DNA of 6,640 bases, from assembly GCA_012799315.1 (NCBI GenBank), contig JAAZLM010000047.1, positions 1 to 6,640 of the forward strand. Direction: 5' to 3'. This document shows, piece after piece, positions 1 to 6,634 of this stretch (positions within the stretch are counted from its first letter, which is position 1; each line of letters begins with the position of its first letter). A program made the position numbers and the translations under genes. Source of the DNA: Clostridiales bacterium. GTDB lineage: Bacteria; Bacillota; Clostridia; Oscillospirales; Ruminococcaceae. The notes under the pieces are model-generated. The model did no database searches and was not told the origin of the DNA. It saw only the letters and a list, made by a program, of their open reading frames with translations.

Positions 1-13
1 CATATTATGATCA

Positions 14-22
14 AGAGAGGAG
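14..22 (+). promoter_or_regulatory. Ribosome binding site that fixes the start of the first gene
   Basis: The purine run AGAGAGGAG ends eight bases before the ATG at 31. An earlier in-frame ATG at 7 lies upstream of this site, so it cannot use it. The site therefore favours the start at 31, which also places a hydrophobic segment directly at the N-terminus. Confidence 0.7.
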
Positions 23-30
23 TTTTTATT

Positions 31-423
31 ATGATGTACATATATATAATGATAGCAATTATAATCACTGTATTTGCTCTAGTCGAGTCGATTAACGTAA
101 TCTCCCGCACTCTACTTACACCAAAGCATAGGAGTGTCGGCACCAATATCATAATTATTCCTATAAGCGGACATATTGACGATGTTGAGTATTTTATTAG
201 GGGCTTTGTCCACAGGAGGAAGTGGAACGGAATAGTGCGGCCGGATAATATCGTAATTGCCGATATGGGAATTGACGAAGAAACACGGAAGATTTGTATG
301 CTGCTTTGCGAAGAATTTGAATTCATGTATATATGCGATTCTCAAGAGGTAATTGACTTTCTTGATGAGGGAGTTTATAAAGACAGTAAGATTTATTGCA
401 CAAGTGGGGAAAATGCTCTATAA
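31..423 (+). CDS. Small membrane-anchored protein of unknown function
   Basis: A 130-residue protein that I do not recognise as a named family. Residues about 3-19 form one hydrophobic segment rich in Ile, Val and Met. Basic residues follow (R26, K32, H33, R34), which by the positive-inside rule suggests a cytoplasmic C-terminal domain tethered to the membrane. The soluble part starts with a beta-strand-like run (NIIIIPISGHIDD, residues 39-51), then a likely helix, then a second strand and loop (IVIADMGIDEETRKIC, 74-89). This layout resembles the first half of a GT-A glycosyltransferase-2 domain, where a DDGSTDET-like loop follows the second strand. The DxD motif and acceptor half are absent, so enzyme activity is doubtful. 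The start at 31 was chosen for its ribosome binding site; an ATG at 7 would add eight residues. It lies 30 bases upstream of recD2 on the same strand. The gene is probably real, given its good RBS, single-domain layout and coding-like composition. Its function is unknown. Confidence 0.75.
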   Translation: MMYIYIMIAIIITVFALVESINVISRTLLTPKHRSVGTNIIIIPISGHIDDVEYFIRGFVHRRKWNGIVRPDNIVIADMGIDEETRKICMLLCEEFEFMYICDSQEVIDFLDEGVYKDSKIYCTSGENAL

Positions 424-424
424 T
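396..424 (+). promoter_or_regulatory. Possible promoter for recD2 inside the end of the upstream gene
   Basis: A perfect TATAAT -10 at 419-424 overlaps the stop codon of the upstream gene. A weak -35 (TTGCAC, 396-401; only the TTG matches) stands at the standard 17-base spacing. There is no TG extension. Transcription would start near 431, about 20 bases before the recD2 ribosome binding site. The call rests on the hexamer and spacing alone, and read-through from the upstream gene would also be enough to express recD2. Confidence 0.4.
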
Positions 425-453
425 ATAAGTATAGTATTTATTTTGGAGGATAT

Positions 454-2694
454 ATGTATAAAGAGCAGGAATTCATTCATTTAGAGGGAAGCGTCGAATC
501 CATCATATATAGAAATGATGACAATGGATATATTGTATTGGAGCTTGCTAGCGACGATGATTTAATCACCGTTGTTGGCGAGCTTGGAAGTGTGCAAATT
601 GGGGAAGAGCTCCGCTTAACGGGTACATATATCACTCATGCGAAATACGGTACACAATTCAAGGCGGAGGTTTGTGAGCGGAGATTGCCAACATCGGCTG
701 CATCAATCCGTCGTTATCTAGCTTCAGGCATTGTAAAGGGCGTAGGGCCAGCAATGTCGAAGCGCATTGTCGATCATTTTGGCGATGAAACGTTGGACAT
801 CATAGAGCAGGAACCCGAAAGACTATCCGAAGTGAAGGGGATATCCGATAGGCTCCGTGAAAGCATCGCAGAAGAGTTCAAGCAAATATTCGGCATTAGA
901 ACCGTCATGGTATATCTATCCAAATTCGGCATAGCGCCCTCATTCAGCGTTCGTGCATGGAAAAAGTGGGGTAAGGCAAGTATTGACATTATTGGTGAGA
1001 ATCCCTTTGAATTATGTTCGCCCGGCATTGAGATGGACTTTATCATAGTGGACAAGATTGCAAGTGAATTTCAATTCGCAGAAGATAATATAAACCGAAT
1101 AAGGGCGGGCATCTCATATGTGCTTATTAGGAATGCAAACTCTGGGCATACTTGCTTGCCGCTTGATAGGTTGACTGAGACAGCATGCGCTTTACTCAAC
1201 ATTGATGAAGATAAGTTCAACGAGGCCATTGAAATTGAAATTGATGATGGTGTGCTCTGCGAATTAGTTAAAAGAGGGCGGAGTTTTATCTATCTTAGGG
1301 AATATTACGATGCTGAGAATTATATCGCTGGTAGACTAGCTATTATCAAGCACTCATTCCCGAAGATCGATAAAACATATGAGAATGAAATTGATAGAAT
1401 GCAGGTGGAATTAGGAATAAAGTATGAAAGTCTACAAAGACAGGCAATATCACTTGCACTATCGAGAGGGGCACTCATTCTAACGGGAGGCCCCGGAACG
1501 GGAAAGACCACCACCCTAAATGCAATTATATCAATATTTAAGCAAAAAGGCGATAAAGTATTGATTGCTGCACCAACGGGAAGAGCGGCGAAGCGAATTT
1601 CCGAATTAACTGGATATGAGGCTAAAACAATACACCGCCTTTTAGAAGTGGGATATTCAGAAAACGGGAATATGAAATTCCTAAGATGCGAAGAAAATCT
1701 TCTTGATTCCGATGTAATTATTATTGATGAAATGTCGATGGTCGACACATTATTATTTGAGGCATTGCTAAAAGCCATGAGGCTATCTTGCCGCATTATT
1801 ATGGTTGGAGATAGTGATCAGCTCCCCTCGGTAGGGGCAGGGAATGTACTTAAAGACCTTATCGAGAGTGGTATGCTAACACTTGTAGAATTAAAAGAAA
1901 TCTTCCGACAAGCTGCCCAGAGCCGCATTGTAACGAATGCGCATAGAATAGTTGCTGGCGATATGCCCGATCTAGCAACACGGGATAGCGACTTTTTCTT
2001 TATGCAGCGACTAGATCCGCATGATGCTGAAGAAACCATCGTAGAATTATGTGCAAAGCGCCTACCAAAGACATATAAGTTCTCACCTATCGACGATATC
2101 CAAGTGCTAACCCCTAATCGGAGGGGGACGCTCGGCTCCCTAGAACTCAACACATCTTTGCAGGCGCAACTGAATCCGCCGCATGAGGAAAGAACAGAAA
2201 TAACATACGGCGACATCAAATTCCGTGATGGCGATAAGGTAATGCAAGTGAGGAATAACTATGATATCGAATGGGATATGAAAGGTGAAAAGGGCGCCGG
2301 CATTTATAACGGAGATATTGGCATTATCAAGATGATCGACAAGCGGACACAGACCGTTGTGATTGATTTTGAGGGTAAAATCGCACATTATAATTTTGAT
2401 CTTTTACTAGAACTCGAACTTGCATATGCTATCACTGTTCATAAAAGTCAAGGTAGTGAATTCGATGCTGTGATAATCCCCGTGCTAGGTGGTTACGATA
2501 AACTCTATTTTAGGAATCTTCTATATACTGGAGTAACAAGAGCGAAGAAACTTTTGATACTTGTTGGTTCGAAAAATAGAATAGCATTCATGGTTAAAAA
2601 TGATAGAAAAACTCTAAGATATACGGGTTTAAGATTCTTAATTGAAAAGCAATTAGAGAGGGATAAGGATGAAGGTTTGGAGTTATTTAGTTGA
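454..2694 (+). CDS. recD2: RecD2 (YrrC-type) ATP-dependent 5'-3' DNA helicase
   Basis: A 746-residue superfamily 1B helicase of the RecD2 class. It unwinds DNA 5' to 3' using ATP and in Firmicutes is linked to repair and replication-fork maintenance without RecBC. The N-terminus has an OB-like domain (about 10-75), then helix-hairpin-helix segments (G92-G98 with KGVGP; about 125-131; about 160-205). The motor motifs are complete: Walker A GGPGTGKTT (345-353, Lys351), motif Ia APTGRAAKR (373-381), Walker B IIIDE (422-426), motif III GDSDQLPSVG (452-461), motif IV EIFRQ (482-486), GDKVMQ (593-598), and motif VI VHKSQGSEFD (662-671) with TGVTRAK (692-698). An SH3-like insert probably lies around 600-645. 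The length fits the family (about 715-800), and the N-terminal extension separates it from the RecBCD RecD subunit. GGAGGA at 445-450 lies a short distance before the ATG. The 3' end overlaps the ComF gene by 26 bases. One hairpin near 193-197 has lost its usual glycines. Confidence 0.96.
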   Translation: MYKEQEFIHLEGSVESIIYRNDDNGYIVLELASDDDLITVVGELGSVQIGEELRLTGTYITHAKYGTQFKAEVCERRLPTSAASIRRYLASGIVKGVGPAMSKRIVDHFGDETLDIIEQEPERLSEVKGISDRLRESIAEEFKQIFGIRTVMVYLSKFGIAPSFSVRAWKKWGKASIDIIGENPFELCSPGIEMDFIIVDKIASEFQFAEDNINRIRAGISYVLIRNANSGHTCLPLDRLTETACALLNIDEDKFNEAIEIEIDDGVLCELVKRGRSFIYLREYYDAENYIAGRLAIIKHSFPKIDKTYENEIDRMQVELGIKYESLQRQAISLALSRGALILTGGPGTGKTTTLNAIISIFKQKGDKVLIAAPTGRAAKRISELTGYEAKTIHRLLEVGYSENGNMKFLRCEENLLDSDVIIIDEMSMVDTLLFEALLKAMRLSCRIIMVGDSDQLPSVGAGNVLKDLIESGMLTLVELKEIFRQAAQSRIVTNAHRIVAGDMPDLATRDSDFFFMQRLDPHDAEETIVELCAKRLPKTYKFSPIDDIQVLTPNRRGTLGSLELNTSLQAQLNPPHEERTEITYGDIKFRDGDKVMQVRNNYDIEWDMKGEKGAGIYNGDIGIIKMIDKRTQTVVIDFEGKIAHYNFDLLLELELAYAITVHKSQGSEFDAVIIPVLGGYDKLYFRNLLYTGVTRAKKLLILVGSKNRIAFMVKNDRKTLRYTGLRFLIEKQLERDKDEGLELFS

Positions 2695-3403
2695 CTTGAT
2701 TGCACCGATGAGATGCCCATTTTGCGATAGATTCATCCGCTGGGACAAGCTGTTCTGTTCGGTTTGTTTGAAAAGGCTTCCCTTCACGGGTAGTGAAGTT
2801 TGCCGTGCTTGCGGTAAGGTGGATTGTATCTGTAAATTTACCGATAATGAAGATAGTATTCAGAAAAGGATATATCCGCATTATGATAGATGTATTGTGC
2901 CCTTATATTACGATGATATCGTTAAGCACTCAATAATCGATATGAAGTATAATTCATGCGGTGTAAACTCTAAGGCCATCGCCGAAATAATAACTAGAAG
3001 ATTAAAGAAGTGTAGTAACGATAATTCTTTATTAGTTTGTGTCCCAATGACAAGAAAGGCTAAAATCGCACGTGGATATAATCAATCACACTTAATATCG
3101 AAGAATCTTTCATCCTTTTTAGGAATTGAATATGATCCGAGGGTATTGAGGAAGAATAGAAATACCAAGGATCAAAAAACGCTAACAAAACATGAGCGGG
3201 CATTAAATTTGCTTGATGCATTTACGGTTGCTCAGCCCGAAAAAGTTATGAACCGTGATATTTTACTATGTGACGATGTATTGACGACTGGAAATACATT
3301 GAACGAATGCGCACGAGTGCTTAAATTAGCGGGAGCAAGAACCGTAACAGCAGTGGTATTTGCGACTGTTAAAGGTGCGCAGGACAACGAAAATGAAGTC
3401 TAA
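2669..3403 (+). CDS. comFC: ComF-family phosphoribosyltransferase-like protein (ComFC/GntX type)
   Basis: A 244-residue protein with the two-part ComF layout. The N-terminus carries a double zinc-ribbon: CPFC (Cys16, Cys19), CSVC (Cys30, Cys33), CRAC (Cys45, Cys48) and CIC (Cys53, Cys55). The C-terminal part is a type I phosphoribosyltransferase fold with the PRPP-binding loop CDDVLTTGNT (201-210), in which the two acidic residues and the TTG turn are intact. A segment VPMTRKAKIARGYNQSHLIS, typical of the family, precedes it in the middle of the protein. In Bacillus, ComFC belongs to the competence operon beside ComFA and acts in DNA uptake; no catalytic reaction is firmly assigned to most members. 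No comFA is present here. The start lies inside the end of recD2 in another frame, with GAGGG about seven bases upstream, so translation is probably coupled to recD2. The family call is firm. The symbol is by similarity, and a competence role is inferred. Confidence 0.9.
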   Translation: MKVWSYLVDLIAPMRCPFCDRFIRWDKLFCSVCLKRLPFTGSEVCRACGKVDCICKFTDNEDSIQKRIYPHYDRCIVPLYYDDIVKHSIIDMKYNSCGVNSKAIAEIITRRLKKCSNDNSLLVCVPMTRKAKIARGYNQSHLISKNLSSFLGIEYDPRVLRKNRNTKDQKTLTKHERALNLLDAFTVAQPEKVMNRDILLCDDVLTTGNTLNECARVLKLAGARTVTAVVFATVKGAQDNENEV

Positions 3404-3408
3404 AAAGT

Positions 3409-3437
3409 TTGCGTTTAGGGTAGTTTTGTGATATAAT
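3409..3437 (+). promoter_or_regulatory. Promoter for the thyX-tmk operon, extended -10 type
   Basis: TATAAT at 3432-3437 is preceded by TGA (3429-3431), giving a perfect extended -10. A weak -35 (TTGCGT, 3409-3414; only TTG matches) lies 17 bases upstream. Weak -35 boxes are tolerated when the -10 is extended. Transcription would start near 3444, leaving a leader of about 40 bases. The rest of 3404-3482 shows no hairpin, so neither a terminator for the ComF gene nor a riboswitch is supported, and read-through from recD2-comF may add to expression. Confidence 0.75.
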
Positions 3438-3482
3438 TTTATAGTATTGTTGGTATTTGTTTAGAAAGGTAGGGATAAAAGA

Positions 3483-4253
3483 ATGAAAGTAAGCTTAATT
3501 ACACACACCCCTAACCCAGAAAAAATAATAGCAGCCTCCGCCAGACTATGCTATTCTGATAGCGAAATAGATGAATTACTGAATAATTTAGATGCTAAGA
3601 AATCGGCTGAATTGGTTTCAAGATTAATTAAAATGGGACATGAAAGTACTATCGAACATGTCACCTTTACATTCGGAATAGAGGGAGTATCACGATCATT
3701 ATTAGCACAGATTACACGCCATAGGATGGCATCTTTTTCTGTGCAAAGTCAGAGATATGTAAGAGGTGATAACTTCCAATTCGTTATCCCGCCCGAAATT
3801 GAATCTTCATCACGGGCAAAGCAGATTTATTTAGAGGCAATGGAGAACGATATCAAATCCTATAATGAGATAACGGATATACTAATAGATAAGCATTTAG
3901 AAGATCTAATCAGTCAAGGAATGGACGAGAAAAAGGCTAAGCCAAAAGCCGAAAAAATGGCTATTGAAGATGCTAGATTCGTTCTACCCAATGCATCCCA
4001 TACCAAAATGATAGCTACATTTAATGCTAGGAGCTTGCTTAACTTTTTCAGTCTTCGCTGCTGCAATAGAGCGCAGTGGGAGATTAAGTCCGTTGCGGAT
4101 GAGATGCTGAAGATATGTATCGCAATTGCACCGACTGTATTCAAAAGTGCCGGACCGGGATGTGTTAGAGGCGCTTGCCCCGAGGGGACAATGACCTGTG
4201 GTAAGATAAGTGAAGTGAGAAGATATTATAAGGAGCTTACAGATGGTGATTGA
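3483..4253 (+). CDS. thyX: FAD-dependent thymidylate synthase ThyX
   Basis: A 256-residue flavin-dependent thymidylate synthase. It makes dTMP from dUMP using methylenetetrahydrofolate, with FAD and NADPH providing the reducing power, so it yields tetrahydrofolate directly and does not need dihydrofolate reductase as ThyA does. The ThyX signature is complete: RHR at 79-81, Ser89 seven residues later, then R91 and Y92 (RHRMASFSVQSQRY). H53, E54 and H59 precede it in the conserved GHESTIEH stretch. The C-terminal nucleotide-binding region has the usual NARSLLNFFSLR (181-192) followed by RAQWEI (197-201 region). The tail GPGCVRGACPEGTMTCGK holds Cys227, Cys232 and Cys239. The ribosome binding region AAAGGTAGGGA ends about eight bases before the ATG. 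It is the first gene after the promoter near 3432, and its last 11 bases overlap tmk, which acts on its product. Length is at the upper normal range for the family. Confidence 0.97.
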   Translation: MKVSLITHTPNPEKIIAASARLCYSDSEIDELLNNLDAKKSAELVSRLIKMGHESTIEHVTFTFGIEGVSRSLLAQITRHRMASFSVQSQRYVRGDNFQFVIPPEIESSSRAKQIYLEAMENDIKSYNEITDILIDKHLEDLISQGMDEKKAKPKAEKMAIEDARFVLPNASHTKMIATFNARSLLNFFSLRCCNRAQWEIKSVADEMLKICIAIAPTVFKSAGPGCVRGACPEGTMTCGKISEVRRYYKELTDGD

Positions 4254-4911
4254 AGGCAAGCTAGTTGTCATAGATGGACTGGATGGGAGCGGCAAGACAA
4301 CTCAATTTGAGCTAATCCAAGAAAGATTAAAACCTAAAAAGGTGACGGCAATTTCTTTCCCGGACTATGATCAACCATCGTCAACTTTGGTCAAAATGTA
4401 TCTATTGGGCGAGTTTTCTTCCGATGTTGATGGCGTCAATGCATATGCAGCATCCAGCTTTTACGCTGTCGATAGGTATGCAAGTTATAAAAAATTTTGG
4501 GAACAAAGCTACAAAGATGGTGATTTGATTTTAGCTAGCAGATATGTTAGCTCCAACATAATTCACCAGATGGTAAAACTCCCCCACGACGAATGGAATA
4601 CATACCTAACTTGGCTCTATGATTATGAATTTGTGAAACTTGGGTTACCAATGCCGAATAAGGTGATTTTCCTAGATATGCCTATAGAAATATCGCAATT
4701 ATTGATGACTAGTAGATATGATGGAGATAATACTAAGAAGGACATTCATGAAAAGGATGTCGACTATCTTCTAAGATGTCGTGAAGCGGCACTCTATGCG
4801 GCGGACAAGTTAAATTGGGATGTTATTAAATGTAGTGATGGTGTACAACCGTACAGTATTGATAAAATAAACAATGAAATAAGAGATATAATTTTCGAGG
4901 TGTTAATTTAA
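4243..4911 (+). CDS. tmk: Thymidylate kinase (dTMP kinase), divergent clostridial-type clade
   Basis: A 222-residue P-loop kinase that phosphorylates dTMP to dTDP for dTTP synthesis. Its P-loop is DGLDGSGKTTQ (11-21, Lys18). FPDY (39-42) sits where the family has its FPxR/FPxY dTMP-binding segment. DRY at 77-79 corresponds to the dTMP-contacting DR of the family. A second motif, normally DRY, reads SRY here (99-101), followed by SSN and HQ. The lid region about 157-175 carries R158 and KKDIHEKD. No Arg sits inside the P-loop, as in the bacterial class with the catalytic base in the lid. The length is slightly above the usual 200-215. AAGGAG (4230-4235) lies seven bases before the ATG. The gene overlaps the end of thyX by 11 bases, which implies translational coupling of consecutive pathway steps. 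A broader deoxynucleoside kinase is the alternative reading, but the thyX linkage favours dTMP. Confidence 0.88.
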   Translation: MVIEGKLVVIDGLDGSGKTTQFELIQERLKPKKVTAISFPDYDQPSSTLVKMYLLGEFSSDVDGVNAYAASSFYAVDRYASYKKFWEQSYKDGDLILASRYVSSNIIHQMVKLPHDEWNTYLTWLYDYEFVKLGLPMPNKVIFLDMPIEISQLLMTSRYDGDNTKKDIHEKDVDYLLRCREAALYAADKLNWDVIKCSDGVQPYSIDKINNEIRDIIFEVLI

Positions 4912-5792
4912 TGTTAGAATTTAAAGAGATTGAACTTTCGGATTCAGAGTGGATAAGACCAATTCTGGCTGAATCGGGATTCAATGGTAGTGAGTACTCT
5001 TTTTCCAGTAACTTTATATGGAGAAAAGTGTATAATACTCAGGTGTGTAAGTATAAGGGATTTTATATTGCCAAATCGGGCAAGGAAGAATGTTCATTTG
5101 TCTTCCCAGCAGGGAAAGGGGACTATAAAGACTTAATAAATCGGCTAAAGGAATATTGCAAGCCAAAAGGAAAGCCATTAGTAATTCATATGGTGAACAA
5201 AGATAACTTAAAGATTTTACAAGATCTATTCGGCGACGAAATTGAGGTGGGCGCAAGCAGGGATGATTATGATTATATATATAACATGACAGACTTAACC
5301 ACATTGAGAGGTAAAAAATACTCATCCAAAAGGAATCATATTAATCGTTTTGTTGAAAACAACTGGTCATTTGAGCCGATAACAAAAGACAATATTGAAG
5401 AATGTGTGGAAATGAATAAGAGATGGTGCAAGCAGAACGATTGCTATGATGATGAAAGTAAAAAAGCTGAAGCATGCGCCGTAAAACAAGCATTTAAGCA
5501 CTATTTCGATCTGAATATGGAGGGTGGATTACTCCGTGTTGACGATGAAGTTGTTGCTTATACAATAGGTGATCCCTTAAATGAAGACACCTATCTTATC
5601 CATATCGAGAAAGCTCTTAGCGATTATCAAGGTGCATACCCAACTATTAATAAGGAGTTTGCTCTATATGCAGCACAGGATTATAAATATATTAATCGTG
5701 AGGACGATGCAGGATCTGAAGGGTTGCGAAAGGCGAAACTATCTTATAAACCGGCATTCTTACTTGAGAAGTATTGGGTGAAGTTTGTATGA
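4911..5792 (+). CDS. DUF2156 protein, phosphatidylglycerol lysyltransferase C-terminal-like domain
   Basis: A 293-residue soluble protein of the DUF2156 family, which has the fold of the C-terminal catalytic domain of MprF (aminoacyl-phosphatidylglycerol synthase), a tandem GNAT-like fold. Family marks seen: EYSFSSNFIW (28-37), a basic GKKYSSKRNHINRF stretch (134-147), HIEKA (231-235), and the strongly conserved NREDDAGSEGLRKAKLSYKP (262-281). There are no membrane segments, so it is not full-length MprF, and lipid aminoacylation should not be assumed. Members of this stand-alone type have no agreed substrate; transfer of an acyl or aminoacyl group is an inference from the fold. GAGGTG (4897-4902) lies eight bases before the ATG. 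The start codon overlaps the tmk stop by one base (TAATG), and the 3' end overlaps the GNAT gene by four bases (ATGA). Both junctions suggest coupled translation, and the fold kinship with the next gene suggests a shared pathway. Confidence 0.85.
   Translation: MLEFKEIELSDSEWIRPILAESGFNGSEYSFSSNFIWRKVYNTQVCKYKGFYIAKSGKEECSFVFPAGKGDYKDLINRLKEYCKPKGKPLVIHMVNKDNLKILQDLFGDEIEVGASRDDYDYIYNMTDLTTLRGKKYSSKRNHINRFVENNWSFEPITKDNIEECVEMNKRWCKQNDCYDDESKKAEACAVKQAFKHYFDLNMEGGLLRVDDEVVAYTIGDPLNEDTYLIHIEKALSDYQGAYPTINKEFALYAAQDYKYINREDDAGSEGLRKAKLSYKPAFLLEKYWVKFV
5776..5781 (+). promoter_or_regulatory. Weak ribosome binding site deciding the GNAT start
   Basis: GGGTGA ends seven bases before the ATG at 5789. 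It is a weak site, and re-initiation after the DUF2156 stop at the ATGA overlap is likely to matter more. An in-frame TTG at 5774 would give five more residues but would overlap this site, so it is disfavoured. Confidence 0.45.
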
Positions 5793-6634
5793 TAATTAGG
5801 CAAGCTCAAGAGACGGATTTAGACTCTATTAAAAACATATGGAGAATATCGTTCGGCGATTCTGATGAATTTATTGAGTTCCATTTTAGCCACGCAAACG
5901 ATTTAAGCCATACATTTCTGGTTGAGATTGATGGCTTTATCGCCGCTATGGTATCCGTGCTCCCAGCAGAATTATCTCTTGATAAGGAGCATACTGTCGG
6001 TTATATTTATGCTGCGGCTACTTTGCCGGAATTTCGTGGACGGGGGATTATGGGGAGGCTTCTATCCTATTGTGAGAGCTATGCCGTCAAAGGAGGCTAT
6101 ACCGCACTCGCTTTAGTGCCTAGTTCCACATCATTATTTGATTTTTATGCAGCGCACGGCTACGAGAAAGTTTTTTATCATAACAAAATAAATATGAAAT
6201 TTGGGAAGCCTATTAACACGCTAGAATCCGCTAATATAAAGCGGTGTCAGATAGAAGAATATGTAAGAGCAAGGAATAATTTTAAAGGCAGATACGCTTT
6301 TTTGAAATTAGATGAATTTTACGATGAATTATCGTTGATGGAATTAGAAATTTCAGGTTATCAAACCTATGATATAAATAACAACGCTTATGCAATTATT
6401 AAAGCAGATTCACAAGCAATTAAGATTCACGAGTTAATTTGCGAACACGGCAAAGAAAGAAACATTATAGAGCAGCTGATTTCACATTTCAACATTGGGA
6501 AGGTTATTTATAGGGCCGCTGTGGATGTTGATTTAGGTGGCAATCTTGATTCTACACCGTTCGCCATGATGAAATGGCTCAAGCCACGTAGTGATAGCAA
6601 TTTAGTTTGGTATACGAATAATCTTCTAGACTAA
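5789..6634 (+). CDS. GNAT family N-acetyltransferase with C-terminal extension
   Basis: A 281-residue protein whose first ~140 residues form a GNAT acetyl-CoA-dependent acyltransferase domain. It opens with the usual IIRQAQETDLDSIKNIW strand and helix. The acetyl-CoA pyrophosphate-binding motif A is GYIYAAATLPEFRGRGIMG (71-89), with R83, G84 and G86, and motif B follows as LVPSSTSLFDFYAAHGYEK (109-127; F117 and Y120 lie near the CoA thiol in many family members). Residues 140-281 form a second domain that I cannot assign; the two-part layout recalls Eis-like acetyltransferases. The substrate is unknown. I place the start at ATG 5789, overlapping the DUF2156 stop as ATGA; a TTG at 5774 would add five residues but has no ribosome binding site of its own. 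The stop is followed immediately by another ribosome binding site, so the operon goes on. Confidence 0.87.
   Translation: MIIRQAQETDLDSIKNIWRISFGDSDEFIEFHFSHANDLSHTFLVEIDGFIAAMVSVLPAELSLDKEHTVGYIYAAATLPEFRGRGIMGRLLSYCESYAVKGGYTALALVPSSTSLFDFYAAHGYEKVFYHNKINMKFGKPINTLESANIKRCQIEEYVRARNNFKGRYAFLKLDEFYDELSLMELEISGYQTYDINNNAYAIIKADSQAIKIHELICEHGKERNIIEQLISHFNIGKVIYRAAVDVDLGGNLDSTPFAMMKWLKPRSDSNLVWYTNNLLD

Noticed and set aside
1320..1796. A 158-residue open frame on the - strand inside recD2
   Set aside because: It lies opposite the Walker A and B region of a clear helicase gene, has no ribosome binding site or recognisable motif, and is explained as a shadow of the coding strand.
2948..2953. 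TATAAT inside the ComF gene as a possible internal promoter
   Set aside because: No TTG-like -35 at suitable spacing and no TG extension; it is expected by chance in AT-rich coding sequence.
3404..3482. Terminator or riboswitch between the ComF gene and thyX
   Set aside because: No inverted repeat able to form a stable hairpin, no U-tract after a stem, and the gap is too short for a known riboswitch class.
3984..4295. Open frames on the - strand across thyX and tmk
   Set aside because: They sit opposite well-recognised coding sequence, with no family motif and no independent start signals.
5031..5036. TATAAT inside the DUF2156 gene as a possible internal promoter
   Set aside because: No -35 at suitable spacing, and the preceding bases do not form a TGn extension.
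5581..5781. A 66-residue + strand frame within the DUF2156 gene
   Set aside because: It is out of frame with the conserved NREDDAGSEGLRKAK segment and has no ribosome binding site.
4911..5792. Calling the DUF2156 gene mprF (lipid lysyltransferase)
   Set aside because: It lacks the membrane flippase segments of MprF and has the stand-alone DUF2156 marks, so the specific reaction is not supported.
5922..6116. A 64-residue + strand frame within the GNAT gene
   Set aside because: It overlaps the acetyl-CoA-binding motif region in another frame, so it is a shadow.
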